From Candidatus Latescibacterota bacterium (lineage in GTDB: Bacteria > Latescibacterota > UBA2968 > GCA-2709665), in contig JASLMQ010000422.1 in assembly GCA_030746455.1 (NCBI GenBank), forward strand, positions 1 through 14,490: DNA of 14,490 nucleotides, given 5' to 3'. The position numbers were made by a program, and so were the translations under genes. Below, one piece after another: positions 7,462-13,544 of the stretch. The notes under the pieces were generated by a model, which searched no databases, was not told the origin of the DNA, and saw only the letters and a program-made list of their open reading frames with translations. Position 1 is the first letter of the stretch; each line of letters starts with the position of its first letter.

Positions 7462-8523
7462 ATGGCGAGGAAGCTGAAGGTGGGCGTGATCGGCGTGGGA
7501 GGAATCGCGGGATCGCATATGCCTGGCTGGCAGGCGTCGGAACATGCCGAACTGGCGGCGGGCAGCGACCTGGATGGGGACGTGCTCGAGGCATGGGGAG
7601 AACGGTTCGGAGTCAAGAAGCTGTATGCGGATTCGGAGGACCTGTTCGCCGATCCCGAGATCGATATCGTGGACGTGTGCACGCCGAATGCCTACCACGC
7701 TCCCCTGTCGATCGCGGCGATGGAGGCCGGGAAGAACGTGATCTGCGAGAAGCCGCTGGCACCGACGCCGGGTGACGTGAAGGAGATGATCGCGGCACGG
7801 GATCGGTCCGGCAAGCTGCTGATGTGCGCCCAGTCATCGCGGTACTCGGGGTCATCGCTGGCGATGAAGGCCGAGGTCGAGACCGGGGTGTTGGGTGACG
7901 TGTACCACGCAAGGTGCTGGGTGCTACGCCGATCGGGCGTACCGGCACGGCCGGGATTCATCATGAAGAAGCACAGCGGTGGTGGTCCGACGATCGATAT
8001 CGGGGTCCACGTGCTGGACTTGACGCTGTGGCTGATGGGCAATCCCAAGCCGGTGTCCGTGACGGGCGTGGCCCGCGCCGCGCTTGCCCACCAGGAGGGC
8101 GCGTTCAGCACCATGGGCCGCAGCGGCGGGGGGATACCGGATACGTTCGACGTGGAGGATTTCGCGGCGGCGTTCGTGCGGTTCGAGAACGGGGCAACGC
8201 TCATCATGGAGACGAGCTGGATGCTCCACCAGGGCGCAACCGTGGACCGGCAGGTCTGGCTCTACGGCACGCAGGGAGGAGCCCACCTTCCCAGCTGCGA
8301 GATCTACCGGTCCGATTCCGCGACGCGGCAGCACTACACGACCACGCTGCAGCGGACGGACGACACCATGCCGGCCCACGCCCTGGAGTGCGTGACGTTC
8401 GCCGAGGCCGTGTCCGAGGGCCTGCCCTCGCCGGTGCCGGCAGAGCAGTCGCTGCAGGTGATGGCGATACTGGATGGGACCTACAGGAGTCAGGAGACCG
8501 GGAGGGAAGTGGTGCTGGATTAG
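7462..8523 (+). CDS. Gfo/Idh/MocA family oxidoreductase
   Basis: 353 residues, the usual size for this family of NAD(P)-dependent sugar or cyclitol dehydrogenases. The N-terminal Rossmann motif is VGVIGVGGIAGSHM (7-20). ICEKPLAPT (94-102) contains the conserved EKP lysine K97, and GGPTIDIGVHVLDLTLWLMG (174-193) carries the D-x-G-x-H-x2-D pattern with H183 as the probable catalytic-site histidine. An upstream in-frame codon at 7420 exists, but ATG 7462 is preceded at 4 bases by GGAGGAG and starts directly at MARKLKVGVIG, so I use it. No signal peptide, so cytoplasmic. Substrate cannot be predicted; a sugar or inositol derivative is typical. It lies 138 bp behind the acyl-CoA synthetase and converges with the sulfatase gene. 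A link to carbohydrate breakdown with the sulfatase is plausible but unproven. Confidence 0.93.
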   Translation: MARKLKVGVIGVGGIAGSHMPGWQASEHAELAAGSDLDGDVLEAWGERFGVKKLYADSEDLFADPEIDIVDVCTPNAYHAPLSIAAMEAGKNVICEKPLAPTPGDVKEMIAARDRSGKLLMCAQSSRYSGSSLAMKAEVETGVLGDVYHARCWVLRRSGVPARPGFIMKKHSGGGPTIDIGVHVLDLTLWLMGNPKPVSVTGVARAALAHQEGAFSTMGRSGGGIPDTFDVEDFAAAFVRFENGATLIMETSWMLHQGATVDRQVWLYGTQGGAHLPSCEIYRSDSATRQHYTTTLQRTDDTMPAHALECVTFAEAVSEGLPSPVPAEQSLQVMAILDGTYRSQETGREVVLD

Positions 8524-8551
8524 GGCTAGGCTCGGATTCAGCAACACCGGA

Positions 8552-8580
8552 ACTACGAAAGACGCGAAAAGCGCGAAAGG
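8552..8580 (+). repeat. CGAAA phrase repeat with 9-base period
   Basis: In the gap between the convergent genes, CGAAA occurs at 8556, 8565 and 8574 with exact 9-base spacing (CGAAAGACG, CGAAAAGCG, CGAAAGG). It begins 29 bases after the oxidoreductase stop codon. Similar CGAAAGACACGAAAG phrases are, from memory, common between genes in environmental bacterial genomes. Confidence 0.55.
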
Positions 8581-8645
8581 ATCGGGTCGGACCTGGTGCC
8601 GGGTGAGGCGGCGATTCCCGGCACTCGGGCAGTCAACACAGGAAA

Positions 8646-8677
8646 GAGCCCTGAGGCGGGAGGACGCTTCAGGGCTC
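8646..8677. terminator. Strong hairpin between convergent genes, probable bidirectional terminator
   Basis: GAGCCCTGAGGCG (8646-8658) pairs with CGCTTCAGGGCTC (8665-8677) over 13 positions with one G:U pair, around the 6-base loop GGAGGA. It lies between the ends of the Gfo/Idh/MocA gene (+) and the sulfatase gene (-), 40 bp from the sulfatase stop. Reading the - strand it is followed by TTTCCTGTG, a weak U-tract; on + there is no U-tract. It therefore fits best as the sulfatase terminator, with possible action both ways. Confidence 0.65.
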
Positions 8678-8716
8678 GGTCGTGTACCACGCGGGCATCG
8701 AGGAAGCGGCGACGCC

Positions 8717-10183
8717 TTAACCCCCTGGATAGTAGTCGCGACCCCACGTGAACATCCTGCGCGCGGGATCACCGGTCTCTTCCATCCAAGAGACGAGGCG
8801 GGACCGCATGTCGGCGGCCGCGTCGCGATAGCCGGGGTGATGGATCAGGTTCCGTGTTTCGTGGGGATCCATCGCGAGGTCGTAGAGCTCGTCTTCGCAG
8901 CAGCAGTTGTATCCGTATTTGAGATCCTCGTAGCGCAGCGTGCGCTGGGTCATCGAGAGGCTGTTGACGCCTCCGAACTCGGTGCCCACGGTCTCGCGCC
9001 ACGGGATCTCGGGGTCTGATATGAGAGGCAACAGCGAGCGACCGTGGACGGTGTCGGCGTCCCAGTCCGTCCCGGCCATCTCGAGGATCGTGGGATAGAT
9101 GTCGGTTGTCGACACGAAAGGCCTTCGGACCCCTCCCGCGTGGCTGCCGTCGGGGAAGCGCACGATGAAGGGGATGCGGTGGGTCTCCTCGAAGTGGTGC
9201 CAGCCTTTGTCCATCAGACCGCCGTGGCTGCCGATGGTTTCGCCGTGGTCCGAGGTGAAGATGACTATCGTGTTAGACAGGGCGCCAACGGCTTCGAGGT
9301 GGGCCATGATACGGCCGATCTGGCTGTCGATGAGGGTGGTGAAGGCATAGTAGTACCGTATCGCCGTGGCCCAATCGTCCCAGGTGAGCCGTTCGGTGTC
9401 GGGGTGGATCTTGGTGTGGTGAGGGCCTGGAATGGCGCGTGAGGGCCACTCGTAGTTGGGCCAGGGGGGGATCCCGACGTTCCGGTAGGGCTCGATGAAT
9501 TCGGCGGGCGCGTAGTACGGGCCGTGCGGCCCCCAGAAGTTGTGCCAGATGAAGAAGGGAGATCCGCGATCCTGGAAGCGGTCGATCATGTCGATGGTGT
9601 TCTGGGCCAGGAAGTAGGGGACGGTGGACTCGACAGGTCCGGCGAGCTCGCCCACGCTACCCATGTCTTTCGTGGGCTCGGACCAGGGCTTGACCCGGTG
9701 CTCGAGGCCACGCTCGGCCAGGTATGCCTTGTACTCGGGGTAGCTGAACCCCCCGCCCCCATGGCCCGGGAAGTTCTGACCCTCGAACCCTACGTCGCGC
9801 GGGAGCGACGGACGGTTGGCCCCACCGAAGCACGTTGCACTATCCGTTCCCAGGTGCCACTTTCCGGAGTAGCCCAGGGCATAGCCGGCGGCCTCGAGTC
9901 GACGCGAGAGGAGGTGCGGCTGGTCCGGGATCTCGTGGACGCTGCAGCCGAGATTGTGGACGTTGGACGTGATGCCGTGGGTGTGGGGGAAAAGGCCGGT
10001 CATAACGGTACCCCGAGCGGGGCTGCAGACCGGGCAGGCGGTATAGGTCCGTTCGAAGAGGACGCCCTCCTGCGCCAGGCGGTCGATGTGGGGCGTCCGG
10101 CAGGGGGTCTCGCCATAGGCTCCCACGGCGGAGAGGCGGTGTTGGTCGGTGAAGATGAGCAGGATGTTTGGGCGGTCGGGCAT
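8717..10183 (-). CDS. Formylglycine-type sulfatase (arylsulfatase family)
   Basis: 488 residues. The activation motif C53-S-P-A-R57-G is present, so Cys53 would be converted to formylglycine by a generating enzyme or anaerobic maturase not encoded in this window. Other family landmarks are PNILLIFTDQHR with the metal-ligand D13, GYSGKWHLG (K108, H110), NFWGPHGPY (H220), FTSDHGETIGSHG (D312, H313) and K326. The enzyme should hydrolyse a sulfate ester; the substrate is unknown. The start ATG at 10183 has GTGAGGT 7 bases upstream; the longer frame to 10240 adds 19 residues without family similarity. There is no signal peptide, unlike many secreted sulfatases, so it probably acts in the cytoplasm on imported material. 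A CCC run (427-429) is unusual. The GHL10 gene lies upstream on the same strand, 238 bp away. Confidence 0.95.
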   Translation of the reverse strand: MPDRPNILLIFTDQHRLSAVGAYGETPCRTPHIDRLAQEGVLFERTYTACPVCSPARGTVMTGLFPHTHGITSNVHNLGCSVHEIPDQPHLLSRRLEAAGYALGYSGKWHLGTDSATCFGGANRPSLPRDVGFEGQNFPGHGGGGFSYPEYKAYLAERGLEHRVKPWSEPTKDMGSVGELAGPVESTVPYFLAQNTIDMIDRFQDRGSPFFIWHNFWGPHGPYYAPAEFIEPYRNVGIPPWPNYEWPSRAIPGPHHTKIHPDTERLTWDDWATAIRYYYAFTTLIDSQIGRIMAHLEAVGALSNTIVIFTSDHGETIGSHGGLMDKGWHHFEETHRIPFIVRFPDGSHAGGVRRPFVSTTDIYPTILEMAGTDWDADTVHGRSLLPLISDPEIPWRETVGTEFGGVNSLSMTQRTLRYEDLKYGYNCCCEDELYDLAMDPHETRNLIHHPGYRDAAADMRSRLVSWMEETGDPARRMFTWGRDYYPGG

Positions 10184-10233
10184 AGTGGTTACCTCACCAA
10201 AGGGCGTCAAGATTCCGGCAGAAGGAGAGCATT

Positions 10234-10256
10234 CAGCCATCAGCGGTCAGCTTTCC
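10234..10256 (+). repeat. TCAGC phrase repeat, left copy
   Basis: CAGCCATCAGCGGTCAGC at 10234 followed by TTTCC. ATCAGCGGTCAGCTTTCCCTC resembles the segment at 10379-10397 (ATCGCTGACAGCTTCCCTC), so the two flank the 120 bp between them as imperfect direct repeats. It sits in the gap between the sulfatase and GHL10 genes. Confidence 0.45.
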
Positions 10257-10258
10257 CT

Positions 10259-10278
10259 CCTCCGCAAGGCTACGGAGG
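10259..10278. repeat. CCTCCG/CGGAGG inverted repeat
   Basis: CCTCCG (10259-10264) and CGGAGG (10273-10278) form a 6-bp stem around CAAGGCTA. A second, perfect palindrome TGGCGCGCCA lies at 10300-10309. Both are inside the segment flanked by the TCAGC/CTGACAGC repeats. No U-tract follows on either strand, so I do not call a terminator. Confidence 0.45.
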
Positions 10279-10360
10279 GCAGGCAGCTGAAGCGGCGCGT
10301 GGCGCGCCATCGCGCGCCCGCGTGGAGGCGGTATTCTGGCACACCGGCTGATTTGGTTCT

Positions 10361-10395
10361 GCTGACAGCTGTGGGCTGATCGCTGACAGCTTCCC
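10361..10395 (+). repeat. CTGACAGC phrase repeat, right copy
   Basis: GCTGACAGC, TGTGGGCTGAT and CGCTGACAGC follow one another, with GCTGACAGC occurring twice 21 bases apart (10361 and 10382). Together with the left copy at 10234 it brackets a 100-bp GC-rich palindromic segment. No gene is seen in this 238-bp gap. Confidence 0.5.
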
Positions 10396-10421
10396 TCTCG
10401 CATCTGAAGTTGATCGTGCCA

Positions 10422-11861
10422 TCACAGAGAGACAACGGCTCGGGTGCTCTCGTTTCCCAGACGATCGACAGCCGAGACCGCGACCTGAGGGTCTTCCGAC
10501 GCCAGGTCCGCCGCCGGCAGCGCGCAGGCGGTCGTCCCTCGCGGGAGCACCTGCCACTGCCACCCGTCGGCGCCGGACCAGCAGATCACATAGAGGAAGG
10601 CGTCAGGTACACCCGTCCAGGACACCGCGGTCTCGTCTCCCTGACGTGATGATGTCGCGCCCTGCGGGGGATCCGGGGACCGATGGCTGAGCCAGGGGCA
10701 CGCGGGCACGAGCGCGGCTTTGGGATAGACGGTCTCAAGCAGGTGGGAGCCGACCTCCTTGCCATCCGATCCCACGCAATCGCCCATCAGGGTGTTGGCG
10801 TGGAAGTGAACGTGGCCCGGGGCGCTGGGTAGCATGCCGCGGGAGACCATCACCTGATCGACGGCCTCACGGGCCGGCCAGCCGTCGGGAGCGACCCTTC
10901 CCGTGTAGAGCCCCGGCCACAGGTGCCGGCCCTTCTCGTTTTGCGAGGCCCACCAGCCAAGACGGACGGGGAAGCTGGGAGGGATCTGAGAGCTGGGCCA
11001 GTAGAGCTGAGGGGTGAGGTAATCGACCCAGCCCTCGGTCAGCCAGAGCCGCGCGTCGGCAAACAGGACGTCGTAGGCGTCGAAGCCTTCGATTCCTGCC
11101 GGATGACCCGGTCGCCAGATGCCGAAGGGACTGATGCCGAACTTGACGTGCGGTGATCTCGATCGGATGCCTTCGTGGACCTTTCGCACGAAGGTATCGA
11201 CACTGTGCCGGCGCCAGTCATCACGTGGCAGATCGCCTCCCGCCGCCCGGTAGGCGCTCCAGCTCTCGTCATCGGGGAAGTCCCGACCGTCATTGTAGTC
11301 AGGGTAGGGGTAGAAGTAGTCGTCGAAGTGGATGCCGTCGACGTCGTAGCGGTCGACGACGTCCATGACCACGGCGAGGGAGTGGGCCTGTGTGTCGGAA
11401 TGCGCGGGGTCGAGCCACACGTATCCCTTGCTGCCCAGGTGCAGGGCCAGGTCCGGTCGTGTCTTGGCCATGGAGCTGTCCGCCGACTCGCCCTTGTGGG
11501 ATGCGTGCTTGGCGCGGTAGGGATTGAACCAGGCATGAAGCTCCAGTCCGCGCCTGTGGGCCTCCTCGACCCAGAACTCGAGCGGATCGTACAGGGGGTC
11601 AGGCGGCTTGCCTTCCTGGCCCGTCAGATAGTAGGACCATGGCTCGAGGGAGGAGGCGTAGAGGGCGTCGCACTGGGGCCGAACCTGGAAGACCACGGCA
11701 TTGAGCCTGAGCTCCAGGCAGCGGTCCAGAATGGCGAGGGCCTCGCTCCGCTGATCGCAGACGGGTAACCCGCGCCGCGAAGGCCAGTTCCCGTTTCCGA
11801 CGGTGGTGACCCAGACGCCGCGGAACTCTCGCGGAATGGTTGGGATCGTCGTCTCATCCAC
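10422..11861 (-). CDS. GHL10-type glycoside hydrolase-like protein with C-terminal FN3-like domain
   Basis: 479 residues. Residues 12-345 match the GHL10/DUF187 (PF02638) TIM-barrel family: REFRGVWVTTVGNGNWPS, NAVVFQVRPQCDALY (54-68), ELHAWFNPYRA (107-117), DGIHFDDYFYPYPDY (175-189), KFGISPFGIWRPG (240-252) and GWVDYLTPQLYWPS (277-290). The acidic pair D180-D181 is at the expected catalytic-type place. Residues about 395-479 look like an FN3 domain (VSWTGVPDAFLYVICWS, VSAVDRLGNES). GTG 11861 is chosen because AGGAGG lies 9 bases upstream and the family homology starts at once. The open frame continues to 12068, but that extension crosses the putative promoter and the neighbouring divergent start. 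No signal peptide is seen, which is odd for a family often exported. Substrate unknown, presumably a polysaccharide or glycan fragment. Confidence 0.9.
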   Translation of the reverse strand: MDETTIPTIPREFRGVWVTTVGNGNWPSRRGLPVCDQRSEALAILDRCLELRLNAVVFQVRPQCDALYASSLEPWSYYLTGQEGKPPDPLYDPLEFWVEEAHRRGLELHAWFNPYRAKHASHKGESADSSMAKTRPDLALHLGSKGYVWLDPAHSDTQAHSLAVVMDVVDRYDVDGIHFDDYFYPYPDYNDGRDFPDDESWSAYRAAGGDLPRDDWRRHSVDTFVRKVHEGIRSRSPHVKFGISPFGIWRPGHPAGIEGFDAYDVLFADARLWLTEGWVDYLTPQLYWPSSQIPPSFPVRLGWWASQNEKGRHLWPGLYTGRVAPDGWPAREAVDQVMVSRGMLPSAPGHVHFHANTLMGDCVGSDGKEVGSHLLETVYPKAALVPACPWLSHRSPDPPQGATSSRQGDETAVSWTGVPDAFLYVICWSGADGWQWQVLPRGTTACALPAADLASEDPQVAVSAVDRLGNESTRAVVSL

Positions 11862-11870
11862 CTGAGGTGG

Positions 11871-11876
11871 CCTCCT
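11871..11876 (-). promoter_or_regulatory. Shine-Dalgarno AGGAGG for the GTG start at 11861
   Basis: On the - strand AGGAGG ends 9 bases before GTG 11861. It is the only good ribosome site in the stretch where the GHL10 frame is open, and it decides the start. Confidence 0.65.
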
Positions 11877-11921
11877 CTCCGGTCTGTCGATCTTGCGTCT
11901 GGCGATGCTTGCGCGGAGCCA

Positions 11922-11950
11922 AAGATAGGCGAGAGCACCATTCCGCGCAA
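11922..11950 (-). promoter_or_regulatory. Putative sigma70-type promoter for the GHL10 gene
   Basis: On the - strand TTGCGC (11950-11945) and TATCTT (11927-11922) are separated by 17 bases, each matching 4 of 6 consensus positions. It lies about 60 bases before GTG 11861, consistent with the chosen start. Sequence match only. Confidence 0.4.
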
Positions 11951-11962
11951 AGCGAAATCCGT

Positions 11963-11990
11963 TTGACGGGGAGACGCGCATCCTTACCTT
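11963..11990 (+). promoter_or_regulatory. Putative sigma70-type promoter for the MttB-family gene
   Basis: TTGACG (11963-11968) and TACCTT (11985-11990) are separated by 16 bases. The -35 match is strong and the -10 keeps the TAxxxT pattern. It would start transcription about 65 bases before ATG 12061 and lies back to back with the - strand promoter, 12 bases apart. Confidence 0.35.
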
Positions 11991-12060
11991 GTCTGGGTTC
12001 GTAATCCACGCCTCGCGACTAGATCCGGAACGAGACCGAGACCGGGAAGTAGGCAGGGCC

Positions 12061-13479
12061 ATGCCCAATCACGAGCTTTTGAAGGAAGCGGACCTACCCA
12101 CACTCGCTGAGGCGGTTCTCGCGGTGCTCGAAGAGGTCGGAATCCTGTGTCAGAACTCGGACCTTCTAGACGCTCTGGAGGAGCAGGGAGCGACGGTGGA
12201 CCGGGCAGACCAGGTGGCACGATTTCCGGGGAAGCTAATAGAGGATTTCGTCGAGACCCTGATAGAAGAGAACCGCGGGTCCCAAGATCCCAAGCTGGAA
12301 CCGTTCTCCGCCCCTGCCCTGCCCGGCTTGGGTACTCAGGTTGCCCAGTTCATTCACGACTATGGAGCTGACGAAATCCGTCCCGGCAACCGTCTCGACT
12401 TCGTCGAGCTGGTGAAGCTCGGGGACGTTCTGCATGAGGGTGCCGTGGGGCACTGTCTATTGCTGACCGACGTCCCCCCTATGGTCGAGCCCCTGGAGGC
12501 GGCCCTGGTCCTGGCGGAGTACGCCAGGAAACCCGGTCCGGCATTCGCCTGGAACGTGGGCCAAGTCGACTACCTCATAGAGATGGGCGAGATTGTGGGG
12601 ATTGCCGACTGGTTTACATGGGGGGCAAACTGCTTCGCACATCCGCTGCGTTACGAGAAGGATGTGGCGGACAAGTTCGTCCGCCGCGCCAGGACGGGGG
12701 CGTCGTGCGGCTTTGCGGCCATGCCCGTCGCCGGGAGCACCACACCAGTGACCACGGCGGGCTTCATCGTGGTCTCCGCGGCCGAGCAGATTGCGGCGTG
12801 GATCCTGGCGCGCGCCGTAAATCCAGACGCTAAGCTAGACGGGGTCGTGTACGGAGGCTCCACGGACATGGCAACCGGTGGCGTCAGCTACTCCGCGTTC
12901 GATGGCCTGCGAAACGCGCTGGCCACCGTCGAGTTTCTTCGGAGGTGGACGGGGATGGCGATTGGCATCGGAACGGGTGAGTACTGCGACGCCAGAGTGC
13001 CGGGCTACTTCGCGGCGTGGGAAAAGGCCTACAAGGCGATGACCATTGCGGCATTCACCGGTCGACATCCGGGTATGGGGCAGGGCACGCTTGAAGAGGG
13101 CAAGGTGCTCAGTCCGGTTCAGCTCATGCTGGAGAGGGAGCTTGGCCTGGGCGTCCAGCTGATCGGGAGGCCCGTCGAGGTGACTCCGGAGACGATCGCG
13201 CTGGACACCATCATCGAGGTGGGGTTCGGAATCGACAAGAGCTATCTGAGCCAGGATCACACCCTGGACCACTTCAGGGAAGATACCTGGCTTCCCCCAT
13301 TCCTCGACCGCTCGGGTTACTCCGGGCCCGAGCAGGAAAGGAAGGTCCTGGACAGACTTCAGGACGAGATCGATGAGCTCGTCGCCTCGTACAGAAGACC
13401 TGAACGAGATCCGGACAGCCTGGTAGAGATGCGCCAGGTGGTAGAGAGAGCCAAGCGAGAAATCGGAAACGGCGCATGA
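12061..13479 (+). CDS. MttB-superfamily corrinoid-dependent methyltransferase, non-pyrrolysine type
   Basis: 472 residues, similar in length to trimethylamine methyltransferase MttB (about 495). Family-like blocks are VAGSTTPVTTAGFIVVSAAEQIAAW (about 223-247), the following YGGSTDMATGGVSYSAF (264-280), a GTGEYCDARVPG stretch (304-315) and the C-terminal HTLDHFREDTWLPPFLDR (400-417). The frame contains no in-frame TAG, so it lacks the pyrrolysine of true trimethylamine enzymes. Characterised members without it, such as MtgB for glycine betaine, demethylate quaternary amines. Such enzymes pass a methyl group to a corrinoid protein, and none is encoded in this window. ATG 12061 is chosen over 11989 because the earlier frame overlaps the promoter and lacks homology; its own ribosome site (AGGCAGGG) is modest. 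A Gfo/Idh/MocA gene follows after 65 bp. Substrate unknown. Confidence 0.85.
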   Translation: MPNHELLKEADLPTLAEAVLAVLEEVGILCQNSDLLDALEEQGATVDRADQVARFPGKLIEDFVETLIEENRGSQDPKLEPFSAPALPGLGTQVAQFIHDYGADEIRPGNRLDFVELVKLGDVLHEGAVGHCLLLTDVPPMVEPLEAALVLAEYARKPGPAFAWNVGQVDYLIEMGEIVGIADWFTWGANCFAHPLRYEKDVADKFVRRARTGASCGFAAMPVAGSTTPVTTAGFIVVSAAEQIAAWILARAVNPDAKLDGVVYGGSTDMATGGVSYSAFDGLRNALATVEFLRRWTGMAIGIGTGEYCDARVPGYFAAWEKAYKAMTIAAFTGRHPGMGQGTLEEGKVLSPVQLMLERELGLGVQLIGRPVEVTPETIALDTIIEVGFGIDKSYLSQDHTLDHFREDTWLPPFLDRSGYSGPEQERKVLDRLQDEIDELVASYRRPERDPDSLVEMRQVVERAKREIGNGA

Positions 13480-13544
13480 TCCTGTCGCGGAGCTGAGGTC
13501 GCGCTCGGGTGCCGGAAGGTGCCATCCCACAAGGAGAGGAATCG

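Noticed and set aside
4786..7698. 970-codon open frame on the - strand
   Set aside because: It lies antisense to the SDR, acyl-CoA synthetase and oxidoreductase genes, crosses their gaps, and its Arg/His/Pro/Leu-rich translation shows no domain. It is a GC-bias shadow.
10300..10309. Palindrome TGGCGCGCCA as an operator
   Set aside because: Perfect, but made only of GC-rich dinucleotide-like sequence with no promoter nearby; kept only as part of the repeat segment.
8474..10351. Two + strand frames (8474-9019 and 9524-10351)
   Set aside because: Both are antisense to the sulfatase gene or run into the repeat-bearing gap, and show no protein family features.
11989..12060. N-terminal extension of the MttB-family protein
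   Set aside because: The extension overlaps the putative promoter, is Arg/Asp-rich and has no ribosome site; family similarity begins after ATG 12061.
11862..12068. N-terminal extension of the GHL10 protein
   Set aside because: It would cross the divergent promoter region and overlap the neighbouring start. It is Arg/Ser-rich and not hydrophobic enough for a signal peptide.
12061..13479. Pyrrolysine-containing trimethylamine methyltransferase
   Set aside because: The frame has no in-frame TAG codon, so there is no place for pyrrolysine.
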